DNA from: Candidatus Zixiibacteriota bacterium | GTDB lineage: Bacteria; Zixibacteria; MSB-5A5; GN15; FEB-12 | Assembly (NCBI GenBank): GCA_017999435.1 | Contig: JAGNLV010000004.1 | Coordinates: 458,188-522,187 of the forward strand | Reading direction: 5' to 3' | DNA length: 64,000 nucleotides | Shown: piece by piece, positions 42,848 through 50,726 of the stretch | How positions within the stretch are numbered: position 1 is the first letter of the stretch | Layout: every line of letters starts with the position of its first letter | The notes under the pieces: generated by a model | Databases searched by the model: none | The model's input: the letters and a program-made list of their open reading frames with translations, nothing else | Told to the model about the DNA's origin: nothing | Program-made: the position numbers and the translations under genes

Positions 42848-42864
42848 TGCACAGCCCGTGCCAA
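42848..42864 (-). promoter_or_regulatory. Sigma-54 (RpoN) promoter of the hook/switch operon
   Basis: On the minus strand TTGGCACG, 4 nt, GTGCA matches the RpoN consensus (TTGGCACG-N4-TTGCW) except for one T in the -12 element. The expected start, about 12 bp downstream near 42837, gives a leader of under 30 nt before the GTG at 42809. Confidence 0.85.
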
Positions 42865-43052
42865 TTCTCCCGCGCCCGGTGTAAGTGTCGCATTGATTGG
42901 AGGTTGCGGGCTGCTCGCGGCGGGCGCGGGCCGGCCGGAAAGCGGCCCGGCGGGAAGAATTTTCCGCTTCGATGGGAAAGATGGGATCGCCGCGGGGCGC
43001 GGCGCGGGACCGCCCAAAATCTGTATTTATCGACTGCGGAACACGATTTTTC

Positions 43053-43081
43053 TTGACTTATCCGCACCTGACCGGTACAAT
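43053..43081 (+). promoter_or_regulatory. Sigma-70 promoter of the RRM gene
   Basis: TTGACT (43053-43058), 17 bp, TACAAT (43076-43081). Transcription should begin near 43088, leaving a leader of about 180 nt before the ATG at 43267, unusually long for this window. Confidence 0.75.
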
Positions 43082-43266
43082 GGTCGTGAATGAAACGAAG
43101 GATTCCCGGCACTGCTCTTATCGAACCTTGGCGACACACTCCATGACATCTCGAAAGGCGGACCGTAGGGACCGATGCGCAATAGTGCGCTTGAACGTGC
43201 TGTGTTCTGCAATGTGCGAAAAAGAATCTCCGCAGGGCAGGGCCGGCCAGACGGAGAGTTGGTAGA

Positions 43267-43596
43267 ATGAAGATCTACATTGGGAACATGTCGTACTCGA
43301 CGACCGAGGATCAGCTGCGCCAGGCGTTTGAAGCCTTTGGCGAGGTCTCGGAGGTCAACCTGGTCATGGATCGCGACAGCGGTCGGCCGAAGGGATTCGC
43401 TTTCGTCGAGATGCCGAATCAGGACGAAGGCAAGGCGGCGATCGCGGCCATGAACGGCAAGGAGTTCGACGGCCGTACGCTGAACGTCGACGAGGCCCGG
43501 CCGCGCCGTGAAGGCGCGGGCGGCGGCGGCGGCGGACGCGGCGGACGGGGCGGTTTCGGCGGCGGCGGCGGCGGCAATCGTCGCGGCGGCTGGTGA
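43267..43596 (+). CDS. RRM-type RNA-binding protein with glycine-rich tail
   Basis: 109 aa. One RNA recognition motif with RNP2 KIYIGNM at 2-8 and RNP1 RPKGFAFVEM at about 40-49, followed by a tail of Gly and Arg (RGGRGGFGG). This is the bacterial Rbp/CIRP-like type, which in cyanobacteria and others is induced by cold and binds RNA. The long leader and strong terminator fit a highly expressed single gene. The ribosome-binding site is weak (GGAG about 11 bases upstream). Confidence 0.95.
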   Translation: MKIYIGNMSYSTTEDQLRQAFEAFGEVSEVNLVMDRDSGRPKGFAFVEMPNQDEGKAAIAAMNGKEFDGRTLNVDEARPRREGAGGGGGGRGGRGGFGGGGGGNRRGGW

Positions 43597-43627
43597 GCCC
43601 CCGAGTTCCCAAGCCCTGACATGAGAA

Positions 43628-43661
43628 GAAGGCCGGTGTGAACCGGCCTTCTCTTTTTTTT
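43628..43661 (+). terminator. Strong rho-independent terminator of the RRM gene
   Basis: A 10-bp perfect stem (GAAGGCCGGT / ACCGGCCTTC), GTGA loop, then a short CTC and eight T residues, 31 bases after the stop. Confidence 0.95.
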
Positions 43662-43694
43662 GCCTTGGGCGGCGGGGCCACGCCGGCCGGCCGC

Positions 43695-45488
43695 TCAGTT
43701 CACGGCCTCGGCCAGCTGGAGGCGGCGGTAGATCCGCGCGTAGTCGCCCTCGGCGTCGATGAGGGCGCTGTGGGCGCCCTGTTCGACGACGCGACCGCTG
43801 TCGAGCACAAAGATCCGGTCGGCGCGCTCGAGGGTGTCGGGGCGGTGGGTGATCAGTACGGCCGTCATCTCGGGCATGACCTCGTGGAGGCGTTCCCACA
43901 GCTCGGCCTCGGTGCGGGAGTCGAGCGCGCTCGTGCAGTCGTCGAGCACGAGAATTCTCGGTTTGCCGACGAGCGCGCGGGCGAGAGCCAGGCGCTGCTT
44001 CTGCCCGCCCGAGATGGCCACTCCCCGGGTGCCGATCGGGGTCTCCAACCCCTGCGGGAAGCCCGCGATTTCGCCGCGGAGCCGGGCGACGTCGATCGCC
44101 CACTCGAGCAGCGTCTCCGAGATCCCCTCGCGGCCGAAGATGATGTTGTTGCGGATCGTGTCCGAGAAGAGGACCGGTTCCTGGGGCACGAACCCGATCG
44201 CGCGGCGGAGCTCCTCGAGGCGGTACTCACGCAGGTCGAGGCCGTCGAGCCGCACGGTCCCCGCGGTCGGGTCGACCAGCCGGGGGATCAAGTTGACCAG
44301 CCAGCTCTTGCCGGAGCCGACTTTGCCGACAATCGCGGCGGTCTGGCCCGGCGCGATCTCGAACGACACGTCCTCGAGGATCTTCCGCTCCATGCCCTCG
44401 AAGGCGAAGCTGACGTTCTCGAATGTCAGCCGCCCCTGGCCCTCGCCGTTGGGGCTGAGCCGGCCGATGTCGGCCACCATCGGCGGCACCTTCTCCAGCT
44501 CGACGAGGCGGTCGATCGAGACCGCCGACTGCCGCGACTTGACGAGGAACTGCCCGATGTCGAACATCGGGAAGACCAGCCAGGTGGCGTAGTAGATGAA
44601 GGTGGCGATGCTGCCGATCGACAGGTCGGCGTAGAGCACGCGGTAGCCGCCGGCGAGCAGCACGATCACGACCGCGAACTGCCACAGGTAGTGGTAGAGC
44701 GAGTCCATGACGGCCGCGATCCGCACGGCGTCGATCTCGGCCTTGCGGCGCTCCTCGGCGGCGCCCGTGAATTTCACCTTCTGGGCCTGCTCGCGGACGT
44801 ACGCCTTGACCACCCGGATCCCCGAGAAGCAGGCCTCCATGACGTCGTTGAAGTCGGAGATGCGCTTCTGGAGGGCATCGTAGCGCCGGTCCAGCAGCGA
44901 GCTGCTGCGGAAGAACAGGACGACGATGAACGGCAGCGGCAGGGCGGTCCAGGCGGTCAGGCCGGGACTGATCGTGAGCATCGAGGCCACGATGAAAACC
45001 ACCGCGAGCGTCGCCTCGTACAGCCGGAAGATCCCCGAGCAGGCGAACCAGGAGAGCTTGTCCTGGACGTCGTCGGTCATGCGCGTGAGCAGATCGCCGG
45101 ACCGGTAGTGGTTGAAGAAGTCCGGGCCCTTGGCCGTGATGCCGTCGAAAGCCTCCTGGCGGAAGTGCCACTCGAGGCGGGTGTTCATCCAAGCCCGCCA
45201 GGACTGGAAGTAGGCGTAGAGGGCGTAGGCGATCAGGCCGAACAGGATGAACGTCACGGCGTAGGCGGCGGTCGTGTTCAGACCGATCGCGCGGCCGAGT
45301 TCGCTCAGCCACCCGGCCGCGCCGGTCCGGGGGGCAGCGCCCGTGTTGAGGTAGTCGATAGTCAGCCCGATGAGGCGCGGGAGCGCCACCATGAGAGCCG
45401 TCTGCAGCGGAGTGAGCACGAGCAGGATGACGAGCACTTTGGGGTAGTGCCGCCAGTACCGCCAGAGCCACCGTATTTTATCCCGCAT
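43695..45488 (-). CDS. ABC exporter half-transporter with degenerate catalytic site (subunit 2)
   Basis: 597 aa. Six membrane helices in the first 320 residues, then the ATPase: Walker A VGKVGSGKSW near 388-396, signature SGGQKQRLALARAL from 493, Walker B LVLDD at 513-517, D-loop SALD and switch His in ITHRPD. At the catalytic position after Walker B the residue is Asp517, not Glu. With the partner encoded just upstream this forms a heterodimer of TM287/288 or BmrCD type with one consensus and one degenerate ATP site. The substrate is unknown; drugs, lipids or peptides are all possible. The start overlaps the partner gene by 11 nt. Confidence 0.95.
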   Translation of the reverse strand: MRDKIRWLWRYWRHYPKVLVILLVLTPLQTALMVALPRLIGLTIDYLNTGAAPRTGAAGWLSELGRAIGLNTTAAYAVTFILFGLIAYALYAYFQSWRAWMNTRLEWHFRQEAFDGITAKGPDFFNHYRSGDLLTRMTDDVQDKLSWFACSGIFRLYEATLAVVFIVASMLTISPGLTAWTALPLPFIVVLFFRSSSLLDRRYDALQKRISDFNDVMEACFSGIRVVKAYVREQAQKVKFTGAAEERRKAEIDAVRIAAVMDSLYHYLWQFAVVIVLLAGGYRVLYADLSIGSIATFIYYATWLVFPMFDIGQFLVKSRQSAVSIDRLVELEKVPPMVADIGRLSPNGEGQGRLTFENVSFAFEGMERKILEDVSFEIAPGQTAAIVGKVGSGKSWLVNLIPRLVDPTAGTVRLDGLDLREYRLEELRRAIGFVPQEPVLFSDTIRNNIIFGREGISETLLEWAIDVARLRGEIAGFPQGLETPIGTRGVAISGGQKQRLALARALVGKPRILVLDDCTSALDSRTEAELWERLHEVMPEMTAVLITHRPDTLERADRIFVLDSGRVVEQGAHSALIDAEGDYARIYRRLQLAEAVN

Positions 45489-47301
45489 GGGTCATTACTC
45501 CGTTTCGATGCTTGAACTGCAGGTGGAACAGCTTCGAGTAGTAGCCGTTCGCCAGGATCAGTTCGGTGTGCGTGCCGCGCTCGATGATTTCGCCGCGGCG
45601 GATGACAAGGATCTGGTCCGCATCGAGAATCGTCGAGAGACGGTGCGCGATGATGAGCGAGGTCCGGCCGGCGGTCAGCCTGCGCAGCGAGGCCTGGATG
45701 GTCCGCTCGGTTTCCGGGTCGACCGAGCTGGTCGCCTCGTCGAGGATCAGCACCTCGGGGTCGACGGCGAGCGCCCGGGCGAACGAGAGCAACTGGCGCT
45801 CGCCGCGGCTGAAGTTGGAGCCTTTCTCCGACACCTCGGTCTTGTAGCCGGCGGGGAGCCGCCCGATAAAGGCATCGGCCTCGACCGTCCGCGAGGCCTC
45901 GACAATCTGCGCCTCGCTCACCGCACCGTTCTCCAGGCCGATGTTGCCGGCCACGTCGCCGGGGAACAGGATGATGTCCTGGAGGACCAGCGCGAACCGC
46001 CGGCGCAGGTCGGCCTGGCGCAGGTCGCGGATGTCAACGCCGTCGACCGTGATCCGTCCGCGCTGCGGGTCGTACAGCCGCAGCAGCAGGTTGATGACGG
46101 TCGATTTACCGCCGCCCGTGACCCCGGCGAGGGCGACCCGCTTGCCGGCGGGGATGTCGAACGACACGTCGCGCAGCACCCAGTTGTCGTCGTCCCCGTA
46201 CGAGAACCAGACGTTTTCGAAGCGGATGGTCCGATGGAGACCGGGCCAGTCGACGGGCCGGGCCGGGTCGAGCACTTTCGGCCGGATCGAGAGGAGGGCG
46301 AAGATCCGGCGGGCGCCGGCGATTCCTTTCTGGAAGACGCCGAGCTGCTCGGCGGTCCGGGCGATGGGCTCGAATTCGCGCCAGATCAGCAGGATGAACA
46401 TGACCATGGTCCCAGAGGAGACGCCCCACATCGACCCGAGCAACAGGACCAGCCCGACTTTTACGAATTCGATGTAGCCGAGCAGGTTGAAGAAGATGCA
46501 GACGCCGATGTTGACGTAGGAGTCCTCGCGGAACTTGCGCTCACTGGCGTGCGACACGCGCGCCCGCGCATAGGCGCCGCGGTGGAAGATCTGGACGATC
46601 GACATGCCGTGCAGGAACTCCGCCAGCGCCGCGGTGACCTCGGCCGCCCGCTTGCGCACCTCGAGGAAGCGGTGCGAGGTGAGCCGGTGGAAAACGTAAA
46701 TCATGAGGGCCAGCGCGGGCAGCGACAGCGACAGCACGAGCGCCAGCCGGGGGTGGTGGTAGAACATCACGCCGAGGATCCCGACAATCAGGACGACGTC
46801 GCCCACGATGAGCACGACCGTGTTGGTGAAGAGCATGCGCAGCGACTCGGTGTCCGATTCCACCCGCGCCATCACGCGCCCGACCGGGTTCTTGTCGAAG
46901 TAGGAGACGTCGAGCGAGAGGATGTGGTCGAACAGCTTGCGCTTCAGGTCGAGCATGACATTCTGCCCGATCGTCTCGAGCTTGACGCGCTGGATGTACA
47001 TGAGCGCCAGGGAGGCGATCTGGAGCAGCACCACGGTCAGCCCGACTTTCACGAGCGGGGAGAAATCCCGCTCGGCGGCGGGGCGATCCAGTTGTCCGCG
47101 CAGGATCTTGTCGATCGCCTGCTGGATCAGCCAGGGCCAGGCGAGGGTCATGGCGGTCACGGCGACCAACAGGAGCAGGCAGAGCGCCAGACCTTTTTTA
47201 TGAGCGGCCAGGAACGGCAGCAGGCCGCGAAAAGCCCGGCGGACGCTGACGTCCTTTTCGTCTTTGCCGATGTCCTCGTGTTCGTACAATTCCGCAGTCA
47301 T
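45478..47301 (-). CDS. ABC exporter half-transporter with canonical Walker B (subunit 1)
   Basis: 607 aa. Six membrane helices, Walker A VTGGGKST, Walker B VLILDEATSSVD with the catalytic Glu, switch His in IIAHRLST. The signature reads FSRGERQLLSFARAL instead of LSGGQ. The deviating signature here and the Asp in the partner belong to the same composite site, so one site is degenerate and the other (this Walker B plus the partner's SGGQ) is intact, as in known heterodimeric exporters. GAGG lies seven bases before the ATG. The leader upstream contains a terminator and a small ORF. Confidence 0.95.
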   Translation of the reverse strand: MTAELYEHEDIGKDEKDVSVRRAFRGLLPFLAAHKKGLALCLLLLVAVTAMTLAWPWLIQQAIDKILRGQLDRPAAERDFSPLVKVGLTVVLLQIASLALMYIQRVKLETIGQNVMLDLKRKLFDHILSLDVSYFDKNPVGRVMARVESDTESLRMLFTNTVVLIVGDVVLIVGILGVMFYHHPRLALVLSLSLPALALMIYVFHRLTSHRFLEVRKRAAEVTAALAEFLHGMSIVQIFHRGAYARARVSHASERKFREDSYVNIGVCIFFNLLGYIEFVKVGLVLLLGSMWGVSSGTMVMFILLIWREFEPIARTAEQLGVFQKGIAGARRIFALLSIRPKVLDPARPVDWPGLHRTIRFENVWFSYGDDDNWVLRDVSFDIPAGKRVALAGVTGGGKSTVINLLLRLYDPQRGRITVDGVDIRDLRQADLRRRFALVLQDIILFPGDVAGNIGLENGAVSEAQIVEASRTVEADAFIGRLPAGYKTEVSEKGSNFSRGERQLLSFARALAVDPEVLILDEATSSVDPETERTIQASLRRLTAGRTSLIIAHRLSTILDADQILVIRRGEIIERGTHTELILANGYYSKLFHLQFKHRNGVMTHAG

Positions 47302-47356
47302 TGTCGGCCTCGTTCACAGTCTCGATTGGTGCGGCGGAGCCGCGGCCGATCCGGCG

Positions 47357-47393
47357 AAAAAAAACCCGCCGGACCCTGTCTCGGTGCGGCGGG
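47357..47393 (-). terminator. Rho-independent terminator or attenuator upstream of the ABC exporter
   Basis: On the minus strand an 11-bp stem with one mismatch (CCCGCCGCACC / GGTCCGGCGGG), 7-nt loop, followed by eight T residues. It lies 24 bp after the stop of the small ORF at 47418 and 56 bp before the ABC start, with no other promoter obvious in between. It could attenuate the exporter operon. Confidence 0.85.
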
Positions 47394-47417
47394 GGAAAAT
47401 TCTCTCGTGGGAGCGGC

Positions 47418-47495
47418 CTAAACAGACACACTCCTCCCGCCGCATTTCTTCCCGTTCGGCATGGCAGCCGAGATGTAGACCTTAAGCTGGATCAC
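47418..47495 (-). CDS. Candidate 25-residue peptide or leader ORF
   Basis: Starts at GTG 47495 with AGGAGG exactly five bases upstream, among the best ribosome-binding sites in the window. It encodes 25 residues: MIQLKVYISAAMPNGKK followed by CGGRSVSV, with one Cys. It has its own promoter (47579-47607) and is followed by a terminator. Three readings are possible: a leader peptide controlling the exporter, a small exported peptide (the exporter being its transporter), or a chance ORF. The Ala-Ala/Gly-Gly content does not give a clear leader-peptidase site. Confidence 0.45.
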   Translation of the reverse strand: MIQLKVYISAAMPNGKKCGGRSVSV

Positions 47496-47578
47496 GGAAT
47501 CCTCCTGAGTCTATCACTATGCAGCGGTCAACAATTCATCACAGCATTAGGACGGCGTCTCCGTCCCCTTTGTTTCGC

Positions 47579-47607
47579 CAAGTAACGCCTTTTTTTGTTT
47601 TTGTCAA
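47579..47607 (-). promoter_or_regulatory. Promoter of the small ORF and ABC exporter
   Basis: On the minus strand a perfect TTGACA (47602-47607), 17 bp, TACTTG (47579-47584). The -10 is moderate. The leader to the small ORF is about 77 nt. Confidence 0.55.
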
Positions 47608-47630
47608 TCGCTTTTTTTTCAGTCTCGCGG

Positions 47631-49352
47631 CTACTCCTGCACCGTCCGCTCGGCGCGGTTGATCGACCGGTCCGACCCTAATCCGTAGGCCTCGGGGTTC
47701 TGGTAGCGGCCGCGCTCCCGCGCCGGTTTGTCAAGCTCGACCGCGATGCGGTGGGTCTCCGCATAGGGATCGTGCCGGATCCCGGTCACCTGCCATGAGA
47801 CCTCGATGTTGGGCTTGTCGGTCCTGATGACGAACCGTCCGCCGGCGACTTTTTCGGCGATGATCGCCTGGGCGAAGTCCCCGATCACGGTGAGCTGGTA
47901 GCGGAAATCCCGGTTGAGGGCCTCGAAGTAGTCGGGCAGCGTCACAACGGCGTAGCCCGCGGCATCGGTCGTCACCACCCCGTCGTAGATGTTCTTCATA
48001 TCGGGGGACTCGACGAAGGAATGCTGGAGGTACCTGTTTTCCGGATCGAGCGGGTGGTCGATGCGGAACGACCCGGCAGCTTTGGAGAGGGTGCCGGTGA
48101 CGGCGACGTCGCCGTCGAAGTACCCCGCCCAGTTGGTGGCGCCGGCGGAGGCGTAGGCATAGACGCCGTAGGCGGTTTCGCCGCCGAGGCCGAAAGCGGC
48201 GAGGCCGCGCGAATAGCCGGCGGTGGCGTCGGCCGCCCCGGCCAGGGCATAGACCCCGGTCCGGTAGCCCGAATGCGCGACCGGCCCGGAGGCGGCGGCA
48301 TACAGGCTGTGGACCGAACCCGCGCCGTTGTTGGCGGCCCCGAGACTCAGACCGTAGACGAGGCCGGGACTCAGAAATTCCTTGCTCACTTCGAGAGCCG
48401 CGGAGGCGGAGGGGGCGCCGGCGCTGCCGATTTTGACGCCTCCGACAAACGTCTTGGCGCCCGTGACTGTCTGGGCGCCGGAGAGGCTCGCGGCCGTCCC
48501 GGCCACTTTGTCGACCGCGATCGCAGCGGTCGGCGAGATGTCGGCGTCGACAATGGTGCCGTCGGCGATCTCGGCGGTCTGCACCGAGCCGTTGGCCAGG
48601 TCGAGCGCGCTGAGGGTGTTGTCGAGCACTTTCTCGGAGTTCACCGAGCCGGCGGCCAGTTCCGCCAGGCCCACCGAGTTGGCCGCCAGTTGCGGATCGG
48701 GATAGGTGCCGGCCAGGTCGCCCCCGGCGGGATCGCCCAGCTTCATCGCCTGGTCATAGCGGATGGCATCGGAGGCGAGCTGTCCTGGGGCCAGGTTCCG
48801 GATCAGGCGCCCCGACATATACAAATCGCCGATCAGCGCGCGGCTGCCGTCGACCCGTACGTACTGGGGGTGGTCATCGTCGAGCAGTCCGGTGAGGCTG
48901 CCGTGGTCGGAGGTCCCGCCCGGCGAGGCCAGGGCGTACGCGGCGGTGTCGGCGCGCACGGCGCGGAAAGCGAAAGCCGCCGAGCCGAGTCTGATCCGCG
49001 GTTGTCCCTCCGCCTGACCCTCGATCGAGAGCCCGACCCAGAGGTTGGTATCGGCGAAGAGGTCCGGAGTGAGCGCGGGCATCGGGGAAACGCCGAGGTT
49101 GAGGGAGAAGAGGCCGCCGACAGTAGTGACGGTCACCACCCCCGAATTCCAGACTTCGTTTTCGGGCAGGGCGGCGGTCGGGTCGTTCCAGATAATGATG
49201 CGCACGTCCGCCGGACCGTCCGCTACCGGGATGCCGAGGTCATCGGTGAGCCGGCCCTGGAACGAAATCACCTGGGGGGCGCCGGCCATGAGGGCGGCGG
49301 CGAGAGTCACGACCGCGGCCGCCGCCACGGCGGTGGATCGGGGAATTGACAT
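47631..49352 (-). CDS. Exported tail-fibre-like repeat protein
   Basis: 573 aa. A signal peptide (STAVAAAAVVTLAAALMAGA) is followed by a domain starting ISFQGRLTDDLGIPVADGPA, a middle of fibre-like repeats (LAANSVGLAELAAGSVNSEK, GNGSVQTAEIADGTI-style turns) and a conserved C-terminal part (WAGYFDGDVAVTGTLSKAAG, HPLDPENRYLQHSFVESPDM, EALNRDFRYQLTVIGDFAQA). The same C-terminal block is common in large secreted proteins of environmental bacteria. It is probably a surface or extracellular adhesin-like protein; the exact role is unknown. An AAGGAG site seven bases from the ATG fixes the start. Confidence 0.8.
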   Translation of the reverse strand: MSIPRSTAVAAAAVVTLAAALMAGAPQVISFQGRLTDDLGIPVADGPADVRIIIWNDPTAALPENEVWNSGVVTVTTVGGLFSLNLGVSPMPALTPDLFADTNLWVGLSIEGQAEGQPRIRLGSAAFAFRAVRADTAAYALASPGGTSDHGSLTGLLDDDHPQYVRVDGSRALIGDLYMSGRLIRNLAPGQLASDAIRYDQAMKLGDPAGGDLAGTYPDPQLAANSVGLAELAAGSVNSEKVLDNTLSALDLANGSVQTAEIADGTIVDADISPTAAIAVDKVAGTAASLSGAQTVTGAKTFVGGVKIGSAGAPSASAALEVSKEFLSPGLVYGLSLGAANNGAGSVHSLYAAASGPVAHSGYRTGVYALAGAADATAGYSRGLAAFGLGGETAYGVYAYASAGATNWAGYFDGDVAVTGTLSKAAGSFRIDHPLDPENRYLQHSFVESPDMKNIYDGVVTTDAAGYAVVTLPDYFEALNRDFRYQLTVIGDFAQAIIAEKVAGGRFVIRTDKPNIEVSWQVTGIRHDPYAETHRIAVELDKPARERGRYQNPEAYGLGSDRSINRAERTVQE

Positions 49353-49457
49353 AGCTTATCTCCTTGCGATTTGCTGCTCTGGCAAAACCGTCGGGCGGCG
49401 TTGTGCGATGCCGGCCAGGAACGATGCGGGAACCTGAGAAATTCCGCCGCCTTGTGC

Positions 49458-49485
49458 AAGATACTAGGAAGTTCAATTCTGTCAA
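49458..49485 (-). promoter_or_regulatory. Sigma-70-type promoter of the tail-fibre-like gene
   Basis: On the minus strand TTGACA (49480-49485), 16 bp, TATCTT (49458-49463). The leader to 49352 is about 100 nt. Confidence 0.55.
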
Positions 49486-49511
49486 GGCAACACGGAGCGC
49501 GCGATGCCCTC

Positions 49512-49988
49512 TCACCGCACGATCGGCACCGTCTGACGGCGGCCGCACACGGTCGCACCGAGCAGGCATGAGCCCCGGTACACCGTCTCCCCGAACCTGA
49601 GCGGATTGTTGACCGTGAGCTTGTAGTAACCCTTCGGCAGATAGCGCGCCAGAAGGGGAAGCGCGGGGCGGTCGGACTCGAGGAAGTGCAGGGTGACCGA
49701 CACGAAGCAGGTGTCCGGGGCGACCTTGAACTCGAGGGCCGGCGCCCAGGCATTGGGGTCGACTTCGTTGGTGCGCACGAACACCGAGTCTTTCCGGTCT
49801 GCTCGAATCAGGGTGAAAACGGAGTCGGCGTGGACAATGCGCGGCTCCACCCAGACCTCGTCGTAGAAACCGCGCGGGACGGTGGGCTGGTCGGCCACCG
49901 GCGGGGGCGGGGCGCACCCGATCAGCGCCGCGGCCGCGGCCAGCACGACCGCCCCCAGGCCGGCGAGACAGCGGACGAGCACGCTCAT
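49512..49988 (-). CDS. Small lipoprotein
   Basis: 158 aa from the ATG at 49988, which overlaps the upstream stop (ATGA). The N-terminus MSVLVRCLAGLGAVVLAAAA ends in LIGC, a lipobox. The mature domain is beta-rich (FKVAPDTCFVSVTLHFLESD, RYLPKGYYKLTVNN) with three more Cys (CFV, SCLL, TVCG). It is likely a partner of the preceding exported FlgD-Ig-like protein. Function unknown. Confidence 0.75.
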   Translation of the reverse strand: MSVLVRCLAGLGAVVLAAAAALIGCAPPPPVADQPTVPRGFYDEVWVEPRIVHADSVFTLIRADRKDSVFVRTNEVDPNAWAPALEFKVAPDTCFVSVTLHFLESDRPALPLLARYLPKGYYKLTVNNPLRFGETVYRGSCLLGATVCGRRQTVPIVR

Positions 49989-50617
49989 GGCAGGTAGGTG
50001 ACCTCCCGGCGGTACTCGTAGTCGCCGACTTTGATCCGGATGGTGTAATTGCCGCGCGGCATGCGCTCGGGCGGCCGATAGGGTATCCAGTGGGTGCCGA
50101 TGTCGAGCACCGTGTCCGGGAGCATGACATCGAAGTGCACGTCGCGCCGGTTGAGGATCTCGGCCGCCACCGGTGCGCCATCGGCCGTGAGGACCACGCC
50201 GATGCGGAAGGGGTTGTCGGGATCGAAGGGGGTGAGGTCGCTCTGCAGTTCCCACAGGGAGTAGCGGGCCGTGAGATTTTCCCAGCTGAGCGCGCCGCAG
50301 TAGTCGACGCGGCCGCGGTATTTGCCCTCGGGCACGCGGAGGCCGGAGTCGTCGCGTTTGTCCCAGTAGAAGTTGTAGTAGCCGGGGGCGGCGAGGAAGT
50401 CGACGAGGCGGCGGACGACCCGATTGGCGGAGTCGACGACCTCGACGATCATGCGGCAGCGGGAGGTGCCTTCGGCGGCCGCCCAGATGCGGAGGCGTTC
50501 GGCCTCGGCCGAGTCGGCCGGTGGAACCTGAAGCCCCTCAATGGTCTGCGCGGAGGCCGCCGCGCCCAGCAGGAGCGCCGCGAGGCACCCGGCCGGAATT
50601 GCCCGAGTCATCTTCAT
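49985..50617 (-). CDS. Exported protein with FlgD Ig-like domain
   Basis: 210 aa. A signal peptide (MKMTRAIPAGCLAALLLGAA) precedes a FlgD Ig-like beta domain: NRVVRRLVDFLAAPGYYNFY, WDKRDDSGLRVPEGKYRGRV. A second short domain ends TIRIKVGDYEYRREVTYLP. Such domains occur as C-terminal parts of many secreted FCB-group proteins. No Shine-Dalgarno site is present; TATATA lies 7 nt before the ATG at 50617 with TTGAGC at 17 bp, pointing to a leaderless transcript. The stop overlaps the lipoprotein start. Confidence 0.75.
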   Translation of the reverse strand: MKMTRAIPAGCLAALLLGAAASAQTIEGLQVPPADSAEAERLRIWAAAEGTSRCRMIVEVVDSANRVVRRLVDFLAAPGYYNFYWDKRDDSGLRVPEGKYRGRVDYCGALSWENLTARYSLWELQSDLTPFDPDNPFRIGVVLTADGAPVAAEILNRRDVHFDVMLPDTVLDIGTHWIPYRPPERMPRGNYTIRIKVGDYEYRREVTYLP

Positions 50618-50624
50618 AAGCAAC

Positions 50625-50653
50625 TATATATGTATACACGCGAACCGGCTCAA
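50625..50653 (-). promoter_or_regulatory. Promoter of a probable leaderless message (FlgD-Ig-like gene)
   Basis: On the minus strand TTGAGC (50648-50653), 17 bp, TATATA (50625-50630), then 7 nt to the ATG. Confidence 0.6.
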
Positions 50654-50712
50654 GGAGAAAGATGTTTTCGCCGTCCGCCCAAAAGCCGGTGGCGCGGCGC
50701 GGCGCCGATGTC

Positions 50713-50718
50713 TATACT
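50713..50718 (+). promoter_or_regulatory. -10 box of a probable leaderless promoter
   Basis: TATACT, 8 nt, then the ATG at 50727. No good -35 is seen at 16-18 bp. Confidence 0.45.
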
Positions 50719-50726
50719 CCTGTCCG

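Larger units (their letters stand above)
42810..43266. other. 457-bp divergent region between the hook operon and the RRM gene
   Basis: Contains the sigma-54 promoter at 42848-42864 (minus), the sigma-70 promoter at 43053-43081 (plus) and a leader of about 180 nt for the RRM gene. Within the leader a small hairpin GCGCA-ATAG-TGCGC lies near 43177-43190. No gene is seen. Confidence 0.6.

Noticed and set aside
43500..43595. Microsatellite or frameshift-prone GGC repeat region as a separate element
   Set aside because: It is the in-frame Gly/Arg-rich tail of the RRM protein, normal for this protein type.
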